From: Gammaproteobacteria bacterium
GTDB taxonomy: Bacteria > Pseudomonadota > Gammaproteobacteria > Pseudomonadales > Pseudohongiellaceae
Assembly: GCA_007571115.1 (NCBI GenBank)
Contig: RKSA01000036.1
Span: forward strand, 1 to 12,364
Direction: 5' to 3'
Length of the DNA: 12,364 bases
The position numbers and the translations under genes were made by a program. The notes beneath the pieces are model-generated. The model was not told the origin of the DNA, made no database searches, and was given only the letters and a program-made list of their open reading frames with translations. Below are positions 6,504-12,364 of this stretch, one piece after another (position 1 is the first letter of the stretch; the number at the start of each line of letters is the position of its first letter).

Positions 6504-7358
6504 TCAGTGAGCGGGTTCATGGGCCGCATTGAGATACACAATGGTCAGCATCATGAAGACGAACGCCTGCAATGGCACCACCAGCAGGTGGAACACCGCC
6601 CAGACGAAATGCGCGGGCAACTGGTACAGCCCGAGCAGTGCGGCGATCAGCAGGAACAGCAATTCGCCGGCGTACAGGTTGCCGAACAGCCGCAATCCCA
6701 GCGAAACGGGCTTTGCCAGCAAGGTCGGTATCTCGATCATCAGATTGAAGGGCATCATCCACTTGCCGAACGGATGAAAGGCGAGCTCGCCGAGGAAGCC
6801 GCCGAGTCCCTTGTTCTTGATCGAATACCAGATGACCAGCAAAAAGACGTTGAGCGCCATTCCCATGGTGATGTTCGGGTCAGTCGTCGGCACGATCTTG
6901 AACGGCATGTGGTGGAAGCCGAACACGTGCTCGCCGATCAGGGCGGCTATTCCGGTAATCCAGTCCACAGGAACCAGATCCATCGTGTTCATCAGCAGGA
7001 TCCAGATGAACAGCGTCAGGGAGAGGGGGGCGATCAGGCGATTCTTGAACATGAAGCCTTCGCTGACGCGATTGTCGACAAACTCGAAAATCATTTCGAC
7101 GAAGTTCTGGATAGCGCCGGGTTTGTGCGCCGTGGCGCGCAGGCCGACCCAGCGGAACCAGAGCAGAAAGGCCGCTCCGATCGCCAGCGACCAGCCCATG
7201 GTATCGACGTGGATCGCCAGGAAACCCATTTCCGCCGCCTCCTCGGGGGTATGGGCGAGGCCCCAATGTCCGTCGGGATGACGGCCCCAGGTCAGATTCG
7301 CCAGGTGATGGACGATGTAGTCCTGGACCGTTTGCGACTCAGCTTCCGCCTTTGCCAT
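6504..7358 (-). CDS. atpB: ATP synthase Fo subunit a
   Basis: Subunit a is the stator half of the proton channel. The 284-residue protein has a polar N-terminus with TVQDYIVHHLANLTWG and hydrophobic segments near 51-70, 108-130, 164-181, 205-240 and 247-276, matching the five membrane helices of the family. KPVSLGLRLFGNLYAGE carries the essential arginine (R223, E. coli R210), N227 and E232; FHLLVVPLQAFVF carries H257 and Q264, equivalents of E. coli H245 and Q252. Compared with E. coli the loop before helix 1 (PDGHWGLAHTPEEAAEMGF, about 28-46) is longer. The ATG at 7358 lies inside the end of atpI (20-base overlap), so coupling with atpI is likely. The stop is TGA at 6504. Confidence 0.98.
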   Translation of the reverse strand: MAKAEAESQTVQDYIVHHLANLTWGRHPDGHWGLAHTPEEAAEMGFLAIHVDTMGWSLAIGAAFLLWFRWVGLRATAHKPGAIQNFVEMIFEFVDNRVSEGFMFKNRLIAPLSLTLFIWILLMNTMDLVPVDWITGIAALIGEHVFGFHHMPFKIVPTTDPNITMGMALNVFLLVIWYSIKNKGLGGFLGELAFHPFGKWMMPFNLMIEIPTLLAKPVSLGLRLFGNLYAGELLFLLIAALLGLYQLPAHFVWAVFHLLVVPLQAFVFMMLTIVYLNAAHEPAH

Positions 7359-7779
7359 GATTCTGATCGCTACCTTTCGTTGTTCCGTTTGCCTTCGCGC
7401 TCGTTGCCCCGTCTGTCGCGGCTGCGCCGGAGATCATCCGGCCCGTTACCCATATGCCGATGAAATGAGCAAGCAGGAAACCCGCAAACAGCGCCGTCGC
7501 ATTCAGGTTTTCCAGATAATTGAAGCTCAAGGCAAACAGCAGGGCCGCGACGACGACCTTGCCGATTCCTCCCTTCAGGAAACTCCTGACGACCTTGTCG
7601 GCGTTCTCGGCACCCTGGTGGCGGAACGCCTGCATCGCGAAATAGCCGTTCGACACTGCGCTGATCAGGCCGCCGGTCAACACTGACAGGGCAACAGCCT
7701 CGTTCGTCGTCAACAGAAACGTTGCGGCAAGCAGGGCTGGGCCGATCAATTGCGCGAGGATGACCTTGCTGGGCTGCAC
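7339..7779 (-). CDS. atpI: ATP synthase accessory membrane protein AtpI
   Basis: AtpI is a small membrane protein encoded at the head of many atp operons. It is not part of the finished enzyme and has been linked to c-ring assembly and magnesium handling. The 146-residue product has four hydrophobic segments (about 7-23, 28-47, 70-86, 94-112) and the family's GGLISAVSNGYFAMQAFRHQ followed by a conserved third helix GGIGKVVVAALLF. The last 30 residues are a polar Gly/Ser/Thr/Lys/Asn tail, absent in the shorter E. coli protein (about 126 residues). The start is GTG at 7779 with no clear Shine-Dalgarno sequence, which fits weak expression. No better in-frame start lies between the promoter and this codon. 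Its end overlaps atpB by 20 bases. Confidence 0.93.
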   Translation of the reverse strand: MQPSKVILAQLIGPALLAATFLLTTNEAVALSVLTGGLISAVSNGYFAMQAFRHQGAENADKVVRSFLKGGIGKVVVAALLFALSFNYLENLNATALFAGFLLAHFIGIWVTGRMISGAAATDGATSAKANGTTKGSDQNHGKGGS

Positions 7780-7815
7780 TCGAAGGCACTGTCAGGCTAT
7801 CGCCAAGGCACGCGC

Positions 7816-7844
7816 ATTATAGGGAGATGGCTGCGGCTTCGCAA
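7816..7844 (-). promoter_or_regulatory. Sigma-70 promoter of the atp operon
   Basis: On the minus strand TTGCGA (7839-7844) and a perfect TATAAT (7816-7821) are separated by 17 bp, the ideal spacing; the -35 matches TTGACA at four of six positions. It lies in the 83-bp gap between parB and atpI, the natural place for the operon promoter. Initiation near 7809 would give a leader of about 30 nt before the atpI GTG. No clear terminator is visible after parB, so some transcription may also arrive from upstream. Confidence 0.72.
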
Positions 7845-7862
7845 CACACTGTGCCGGCCTGG

Positions 7863-8747
7863 TCAGTTGATGTGGGCGAGGATGCCTTCGAGCTCGGCGA
7901 CGCTGCCGTAATTGATGACGAGCCTGCCCTTGCCCTTGGCGGTATGCTGGATTGCGACCCTGGCGCCGAGCTTTTCCATCAGGTTTTCCTCGAGTCGCAA
8001 CAGGTCGGGGTCGCGGCGCGGCGGGTCTTCGGCCTCGCCCCGCTCCTCGCTGGCGAGCTCGTGGCGGACGAGTTCCTCGGTCTGGCGAACCGACAGCGAC
8101 TTGCGCGCGACCTGCCTGGCGAGTTCGACCTGCCTCGGGCCATCGATGGCGAGCAGGGCCCGGGCGTGGCCCATTTCGAGTTCGCCCCGCTCGAGCATCA
8201 CGCGGGTTTCGGGCTCGAGGCCGAGCAGGCGCAGCAGGTTGGCCACGGCGACCCGGGACTTTCCAACCGCGTTGGCGACATCCTGCTGGGTCAGATCGAA
8301 TTCCTGTTGCAGCCGCTGCAAGGCCACGGCCTGTTCGAGCGGATTGAGATCCTCGCGCTGGATGTTCTCGATCAGCGCCATGCTGAGCGCGTCGCGTTCC
8401 GAGACCGACTTGATGATGGCGGGAATCGTTTTCACGCCGCTCATCTGGCAGGCGCGCCAGCGGCGCTCGCCGGCAATCAGCTCGAATTGGCCATCATCGG
8501 TCTTGCGCACCACGACCGGCTGCATGACTCCCTGGCGATGGATCGACTGCGCGAGCTCTTCGAGGGCCTGGGCGCGCATGTCCTGGCGAGGCTGATTCTT
8601 GCCGGGGACGATCTGCTCGACGGGAATCTGCTGCAGCTCGTGCTCGCGCTTCGCATCGGCCGGAGAGTCTTCGAGCAGTTCGGCCATCGAGCCCCGGTCT
8701 CTCCCTCCCAGCAAGGCTTCCAGCCCCCTGCCCAAATTCCGCTGCAT
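7863..8747 (-). CDS. parB: Chromosome partitioning protein ParB (Spo0J family)
   Basis: ParB binds centromere-like parS sites, uses CTP to clamp and slide on DNA, and is moved by ParA. The 294-residue protein has the ParA-stimulating N-terminus LGRGLEALLGG (5-15), then NQPRQDM, the CTP-binding GERRWRA (93-99), ENIQREDLNPLEQA (127-140), a helix-turn-helix from TQQDVANAVGKSRVAVANLL (153-172), and a C-terminal dimerisation region ending with RLVINYGSVAELEGILAHI. The ATG at 8747 follows the parA stop by 5 bp and has GAGG 8 nt upstream. The length and all domains are normal. It is the chromosomal type, as expected beside rsmG and the atp operon. The stop is TGA. Confidence 0.97.
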   Translation of the reverse strand: MQRNLGRGLEALLGGRDRGSMAELLEDSPADAKREHELQQIPVEQIVPGKNQPRQDMRAQALEELAQSIHRQGVMQPVVVRKTDDGQFELIAGERRWRACQMSGVKTIPAIIKSVSERDALSMALIENIQREDLNPLEQAVALQRLQQEFDLTQQDVANAVGKSRVAVANLLRLLGLEPETRVMLERGELEMGHARALLAIDGPRQVELARQVARKSLSVRQTEELVRHELASEERGEAEDPPRRDPDLLRLEENLMEKLGARVAIQHTAKGKGRLVINYGSVAELEGILAHIN

Positions 8748-8752
8748 CTTTG

Positions 8753-9550
8753 CTACCTCTTCCCGTTCTTCCCGCTCTTCTCGTTCTCGTCGTGCCTGCG
8801 CAGCAGCTCCCCCGCCAATGCCAGATACGCCGTCGAGCCCCGCGAGCGGCGATCATGGATGATCGCGGGCTTGCCGAAGCTCGGCGCTTCGGCCAAGCGA
8901 ACATTGCGCGGCACCACCGTGCGGTACACTGCCTTGCCGAAGAACTCGACAAGCTGCTTGTTGACTTCGGCGGTCAGTCTCGTTCGCGGATCGTACATGG
9001 TGCGGACGATTCCCTCGATCTTCAAGCGGGGATTGAAGCTCGCGCGGATCGCCTCGACGGTTTCGACGAGCGCCGACAGGCCTTCGAGGGCATAGTACTC
9101 GCATTGCATGGGGATCACCAAACCGTCCGCAGCGGTCAATGCGTTGACCGTCAAGACGTTCAGCGACGGCGGGCAGTCGATCAGGATGAAATCGTAGCTG
9201 CCGCGCACGGGATTGAGCAATTCGCGAAGGCGACCGTGCATGTCGCTGCGCTCCTTGAGCCAGAGCTCGGCTGCGACCAGGTCGCCATTGGCCGGCAACA
9301 GGTCGAATCCACCGTTGACTTCCCTGACCAGGGCCTCATCGAGCGATGCCTCGGCCATCAGGCAGTCGCAGATCGACTTCCCCAGCGCGTTCTTCGCCAC
9401 GCCGCAACCCATCGTCGCATTGCCTTGGGGGTCGATGTCGACCAGCAGCACCGAGTTGCGCGTCACATGCAGCGAGGCGGCGAGGTTGATCGCTGTCGTG
9501 GTCTTGCCGACCCCGCCTTTCTGGTTCGCGATCGCCAGCATCGAACTCAT
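8753..9550 (-). CDS. parA: Chromosome partitioning ATPase ParA (Soj family)
   Basis: ParA is a DNA-binding ATPase that drives ParB-parS complexes apart. The 265-residue protein starts MSSMLAIANQKGGVGKTT, with the deviant Walker A motif KGGVGKTT (11-18) and its signature lysine. It continues with VDIDPQGNAT (Walker A'), FILIDCPPSL (Walker B) and the C-terminal VVPRNVRLAEAPSFGKPAI. It lacks the N-terminal helix-turn-helix domain of plasmid type Ia ParA, so it is the short chromosomal form. I chose the ATG at 9550: AGGA lies six bases upstream and the codon overlaps the rsmG stop as ATGA. An upstream in-frame ATG at 9598 would add 16 unrelated residues. The C-terminal tail DENEKSGKNGKR is encoded by a purine-rich 9-nt repeat. 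The stop is TAG. Confidence 0.97.
   Translation of the reverse strand: MSSMLAIANQKGGVGKTTTAINLAASLHVTRNSVLLVDIDPQGNATMGCGVAKNALGKSICDCLMAEASLDEALVREVNGGFDLLPANGDLVAAELWLKERSDMHGRLRELLNPVRGSYDFILIDCPPSLNVLTVNALTAADGLVIPMQCEYYALEGLSALVETVEAIRASFNPRLKIEGIVRTMYDPRTRLTAEVNKQLVEFFGKAVYRTVVPRNVRLAEAPSFGKPAIIHDRRSRGSTAYLALAGELLRRHDENEKSGKNGKR
8756..8791 (-). repeat. Purine-rich 9-nt repeat at the 3' end of parA
   Basis: On the minus strand four adjacent 9-mers read GACGAGAAC, GAGAAGAGC, GGGAAGAAC, GGGAAGAGG and run up to the parA stop. They encode the tail DEN-EKS-GKN-GKR. The final unit supplies the GAGG that acts as the parB ribosome site, 8 nt before its ATG. The repeat is imperfect and could be simple low-complexity coding sequence. 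Confidence 0.5.
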
Positions 9551-10236
9551 GAGCGTTCCTGCCTGGAGCGCTCCCCACAAGTCGATCGCTGCCGACAACC
9601 GATTCCGACGACGTGACGGCTCGACGCCCCGGGAACCTCGACGCGTTCGAGGAACTCGAGCTGGAACGGCGCTGGCAGCTTCTCCGCTTCGGCTCGTGGC
9701 GCCCGGCCAGCCATGACCAGCAAGGTCGCGCCTTTCGCGAGCAGATGCCTCGTCTTGCTCACGCAGTCGGGCAGGGGAGCGAGGGCGCGGCAGGTGACGA
9801 GCTGGGCAGGACCATCGTAGTCCTCAACACGGCCATGCTCGACGCGAACGTTGTCGAGACCCAGGCTCGTCTTGGCCTGGAACAGGAAACGCGCTTTCTT
9901 GCCGTTGCTGTCGATCAGGACGAAGTTTTTCTCCGGAAACGCGACCGCCAGGGGGATTCCCGGCAGACCCGCTCCGCTTCCTGCATCGACGACGGTCTCG
10001 CCGCTCACCCAGGGAGCGACCGCCAGACTGTCGAGCAAGTGCCGGTCGACCATTTGCCTGATTCCATCGATGCTGGACAGATTGAAGCGCGCATTCCATC
10101 GTTCCAGCAAGTGCAGGTACTCGATCAGGATGGCGGCGCCAGCCTCGCTCAACGACGCGCGCATGGCCTGGGCGGCCTTGCACAGTTCGCCGGCGCAGGC
10201 TGCGGCCTCGTTGCCGCGATGGCGGCTTTCGGTCAA
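9547..10236 (-). CDS. rsmG: 16S rRNA (guanine-527-N7)-methyltransferase RsmG
   Basis: RsmG (GidB) methylates G527 of 16S rRNA with S-adenosylmethionine. In several bacteria its loss gives low-level streptomycin resistance. The 229-residue protein has LLERWNARFNLSS (43-55), RHLLDSLAVAPWV (65-77), the SAM-binding loop DAGSGAGLPGIPLAV (84-98), LIDSNGKKARFL and the CRALAPL segment (149-155). The start is TTG at 10236, overlapping the mnmG stop as TTGA. The conserved first helix (GELCKAAQAM, from residue 16) lies upstream of the first in-frame ATG (10164), so that ATG would shorten the protein too much. The C-terminus, after RHVVGIGC, is about 15 residues longer than in E. coli (229 against 207 in total). 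Its TGA overlaps the parA ATG. Confidence 0.96.
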   Translation of the reverse strand: MTESRHRGNEAAACAGELCKAAQAMRASLSEAGAAILIEYLHLLERWNARFNLSSIDGIRQMVDRHLLDSLAVAPWVSGETVVDAGSGAGLPGIPLAVAFPEKNFVLIDSNGKKARFLFQAKTSLGLDNVRVEHGRVEDYDGPAQLVTCRALAPLPDCVSKTRHLLAKGATLLVMAGRAPRAEAEKLPAPFQLEFLERVEVPGASSRHVVGIGCRQRSTCGERSRQERS

Positions 10237-12152
10237 CTCGCCTTGCGCCGGATCAACTGGTGTTTCTGCAAATGCACCAGGATGAGCGACAGCGCCGCCG
10301 GAGTCATGCCGGGAATTCGCGCAGCGCGACCGACGTTTTCAGGCCGCGCCGCAGCCAGTTTCTGCCTGACCTCGTTGGACAGCCCGGAAATCGCTGCATA
10401 ATCGAAATCCGCCGGAATTTCCGTGCCTTCCTGGTGGCGAAGGCGCTCGATTTCGGCTTGCTGCCGCTCGATGTAGCCCCGGTACTTAAGCTGTATCTCG
10501 ACCTGTTCGGCGACCTGCTCGGCGAGCTGTTCTTCCTGGGGAGAGCCGCTGACAGGCGATGCCTGCGCTGCGCCAAGCTCGAGCAGATCGCCATGGCGCA
10601 ATTCGGGGCGCGCAAGCAGTTCCGCGAGGGTATGCTCTCGCGAGAGCGGGCGGCCCAGCACCGCACCGAGCCTTTTCCCCGCTTCGCTAGCCGGGCTGAC
10701 CCGATGCTCGCGCAGGCGCTGGGACTCGCGCTCGAGCAATTCGCGCTTCGCCTCGAAGAAGCTCCAGCGCGAGTCATCGACGAGCCCCATTGCGCGACCC
10801 GTTGGCGTCAGCCGCAGGTCGGCGTTGTCTTCGCGCAGGCTGAGGCGGTATTCGGCGCGGCTCGTGAACATGCGGTAGGGCTCGTTGGTGCCGAGGCGGA
10901 TCAGGTCATCGACGAGCACGCCAAGATAGGCCTGATCGCGGCGCGGGCACCAGTAGTCCTTGCCCGCAACCGCGCGGGCAGCATTGATCCCTGCGAGCAG
11001 GCCCTGGGCTGCGGCTTCCTCGTAGCCGGTCGTGCCATTGACTTGGCCAGCGAGGTACAGGCCGGGGACAAACTTGCTTTCCAGCGAGTAATGCAAATCC
11101 CTCGGATCGAGGAAGTCGTACTCGATCGCGTAGCCGGGGCGAGTGATGTGCGCGTTCTCGAAACCTCGGATGCTCCGCACCATGGCGAGCTGAGCGTCAA
11201 AGGGCAGGCTCGTCGAAATGCCGTTGGGGTAGATTTCCGCAGCCTCAAGCCCTTCGGGCTCGACGAATATCTGGTGCGAGGCCTTGTCGGCAAAGCGCGT
11301 CACCTTGTCCTCGATCGACGGGCAGTAGCGCGGCCCGATGCCGTCGATCAGGCCGGCGTGCATCGGCGAACGGTCCAAAGCGCCGCGAATGATTTCGTGG
11401 CAGGACTCGTTGGTCGAAGTGACATGGCAATCGAGCTGGCGCGGATGCTGCTCGCGGCGACCGAGGAACGACATCACCGGCCTTGGCTCGTCCCCTGGCT
11501 GCACTTGCATGGCCGAGAAATCGAGGGTTTTCGCATCGAGCCTCGGCGGCGTGCCGGTTTTCAGCCGCTCGATGCGCAATGGCAGCTCGCGCAGGCGCCT
11601 TGCCAGGGCGAGGGCGGGAGGGTCTCCTGCGCGCCCCCCCGAACTGTTCGACAGCCCGACATGAATGCTCCCGCCAAGGAAGGTTCCCGTGGTGAGGATC
11701 ACGGCCCGGCTGCGAATCTCGATTCCGAGGCCGGTCATGACACCAGCGACGCGGTCTCCCTCGACGAGCAAGTCTTCGACCGATTGCTGCAATAGCGACA
11801 GGCCAGCCTGCTGCTCGACTGTACGGCGGATCGCTGCGCGGTACAGCGCTCGGTCGGCCTGGGCCCGGGTCGCTCGCACTGCGGCGCCCTTGCTCGCATT
11901 GAGAACGCGGAAGTGGATTCCCGCAGCATCGGCAGCTACGGCCATCGCCCCCCCAAGAGCATCGATTTCCCGCACCAGATGGCTTTTGCCGATGCCGCCG
12001 ATGGCGGGATTGCACGACATCTGGCCGATGGTCTCGATGTTGTGGGTGATGAGCAAGGTCGCCGCGCCAAGCCGGGCCGCAGCAAGCGCAGCCTCGGTTC
12101 CGGCATGGCCCCCACCGACGACAATGACATCGAAATGCTTTGGGTATTGCAT
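10233..12152 (-). CDS. mnmG: tRNA uridine-34 carboxymethylaminomethyl modification enzyme MnmG
   Basis: MnmG (GidA) works with the GTPase MnmE to place a carboxymethylaminomethyl group on wobble uridine 34 of several tRNAs, using FAD and methylene-tetrahydrofolate. The 639-residue protein has the FAD loop GGGHAGTEAA (13-22), QMSCNPAIGGIGK with C47, GGRAGDPPALALARRLRELP (172-191), LKTGTPPR, DRSPMHAG, GPRYCPSIEDK with C277, GQVNGTTGYEEAAAQGLLAG and the C-terminal tRNA-binding region with YRGYIERQ and RIPGMTPAALSLILVHL. Both cysteines fall on the same numbers as in E. coli (C47, C277) when translation starts at the ATG at 12152, which is why I prefer it over a TTG seven codons upstream (12173). 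The Shine-Dalgarno sequence is weak. The stop TGA overlaps the rsmG start. Its partner mnmE, which often lies upstream, is not seen in the remaining 212 bp. Confidence 0.98.
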   Translation of the reverse strand: MQYPKHFDVIVVGGGHAGTEAALAAARLGAATLLITHNIETIGQMSCNPAIGGIGKSHLVREIDALGGAMAVAADAAGIHFRVLNASKGAAVRATRAQADRALYRAAIRRTVEQQAGLSLLQQSVEDLLVEGDRVAGVMTGLGIEIRSRAVILTTGTFLGGSIHVGLSNSSGGRAGDPPALALARRLRELPLRIERLKTGTPPRLDAKTLDFSAMQVQPGDEPRPVMSFLGRREQHPRQLDCHVTSTNESCHEIIRGALDRSPMHAGLIDGIGPRYCPSIEDKVTRFADKASHQIFVEPEGLEAAEIYPNGISTSLPFDAQLAMVRSIRGFENAHITRPGYAIEYDFLDPRDLHYSLESKFVPGLYLAGQVNGTTGYEEAAAQGLLAGINAARAVAGKDYWCPRRDQAYLGVLVDDLIRLGTNEPYRMFTSRAEYRLSLREDNADLRLTPTGRAMGLVDDSRWSFFEAKRELLERESQRLREHRVSPASEAGKRLGAVLGRPLSREHTLAELLARPELRHGDLLELGAAQASPVSGSPQEEQLAEQVAEQVEIQLKYRGYIERQQAEIERLRHQEGTEIPADFDYAAISGLSNEVRQKLAAARPENVGRAARIPGMTPAALSLILVHLQKHQLIRRKAS

Positions 12153-12364
12153 CGTTCTGCCCAACAGGTGCAATCAGGCGCTGAAGTATACCTTCTAAGC
12201 CGATTGTTCGATATGTATTCAAGAGAATAAAGCATGGTAGTGGTAGTGGCAGGGGGTTCGTCCCGCTGTTGGAAACCGGATTTTTGGAAATCCATTCAAC
12301 CACTTGGTTCTTGGAAAAACTGCTGCGCGGGCTGGGAGCTTCCTGGGTGCAAGCACTGGAATGA
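12153..12364. other. Unassigned region upstream of mnmG, at the window edge
   Basis: Less GC-rich than the genes beside it. I find no tRNA, no MnmE C-terminus (no terminal Cys-Ile-Gly-Lys in any minus frame) and no consensus DnaA box. It contains a short hexamer repeat (GGTAGT, GGTAGT, GGCAGG at 12236-12253, plus strand), three TTGGAAA direct repeats (12269-12275, 12284-12290, 12311-12317) and a 6-bp inverted repeat GGATTT-TTGG-AAATCC (12278-12293). It probably holds the leader and promoter of the mnmG transcript. Confidence 0.5.
12185..12190 (-). promoter_or_regulatory. Possible -10 element for mnmG
   Basis: TATACT on the minus strand matches TATAAT at five of six positions and would start transcription about 25 nt before the mnmG ATG. 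The expected -35 region is poor (for example TCGAAC at 15 bp spacing), with no extended -10. It is a weak candidate resting on position and one hexamer. Confidence 0.25.

Noticed and set aside
6915..6935. CACGTG core that resembles the centre of a parS palindrome
   Set aside because: Only the central hexamer matches; the flanks do not carry TTTC/GAAA symmetry, and the site lies inside atpB coding sequence.
7827..9095. 422-codon plus-strand frame opposite parB and parA
   Set aside because: It covers the opposite strand of two well-supported genes and its start lies in the promoter region of atpI without a ribosome site.
10260..11795. 511-codon plus-strand frame opposite mnmG
   Set aside because: Antisense shadow of mnmG; no domain or independent start signals.
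12278..12293. Inverted repeat GGATTT-TTGG-AAATCC as a terminator
   Set aside because: The stem is only 6 bp and AT-rich, and no T run follows on either strand.
11245..12303. 352-codon minus-strand frame that starts upstream of mnmG in another frame
   Set aside because: Beyond the first 50 codons it reads mnmG out of frame and is Arg/Pro-rich; no Shine-Dalgarno sequence supports it.

Overview
This is an ordinary, tightly packed chromosomal housekeeping segment from a GC-rich gammaproteobacterium. Every convincing gene lies on the minus strand, so transcription runs from high to low coordinates. In that direction the order is mnmG, rsmG, parA, parB, atpI, atpB, atpE, atpF, atpH, atpA, atpG, atpD, atpC and the first part of glmU. 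The protein sequences resemble their Escherichia coli counterparts closely, for example in the start of subunit b, the c-subunit loop, and the ends of gamma and alpha. The parAB pair between rsmG and atpI excludes an enteric such as E. coli and fits the arrangement known from Pseudomonas-like and other environmental gammaproteobacteria. I cannot name the genus.

Right end (12153-12364): an untranslated or unassigned stretch upstream of mnmG, with a weak possible promoter and short direct repeats but no recognisable gene. Next come mnmG and rsmG (10233-12152 and 9547-10236), for tRNA wobble-uridine modification and 16S rRNA methylation. Then parA and parB (8753-9550 and 7863-8747), for chromosome segregation. 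Stop and start codons overlap by four bases at mnmG/rsmG and rsmG/parA, and parA and parB are only 5 nt apart, so these four probably form one translationally coupled transcript.

An 83-bp gap (7780-7862) holds the best promoter in the window, a perfect TATAAT with a reasonable -35 at 17 bp, directed into the ATP synthase operon. The nine atp genes follow in the classical order: the membrane part a, c, b (with AtpI ahead), the stalk subunit delta, then alpha, gamma, beta and epsilon. All catalytic and proton-path residues that I could locate are present, so the enzyme looks functional and proton-driven. glmU, for UDP-GlcNAc synthesis, follows 32 bp after atpC and runs off the left edge after about 215 codons.

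I see no mobile element, CRISPR array, RNA gene, defence system or new gene cassette. The features least explained by known families are non-coding: a 137-bp atpG-atpD spacer with a four-copy 14-nt tandem repeat and a five-copy hexamer array of Shine-Dalgarno-like sequence in front of atpD, a smaller purine repeat at the parA-parB junction, and the unassigned leader upstream of mnmG.
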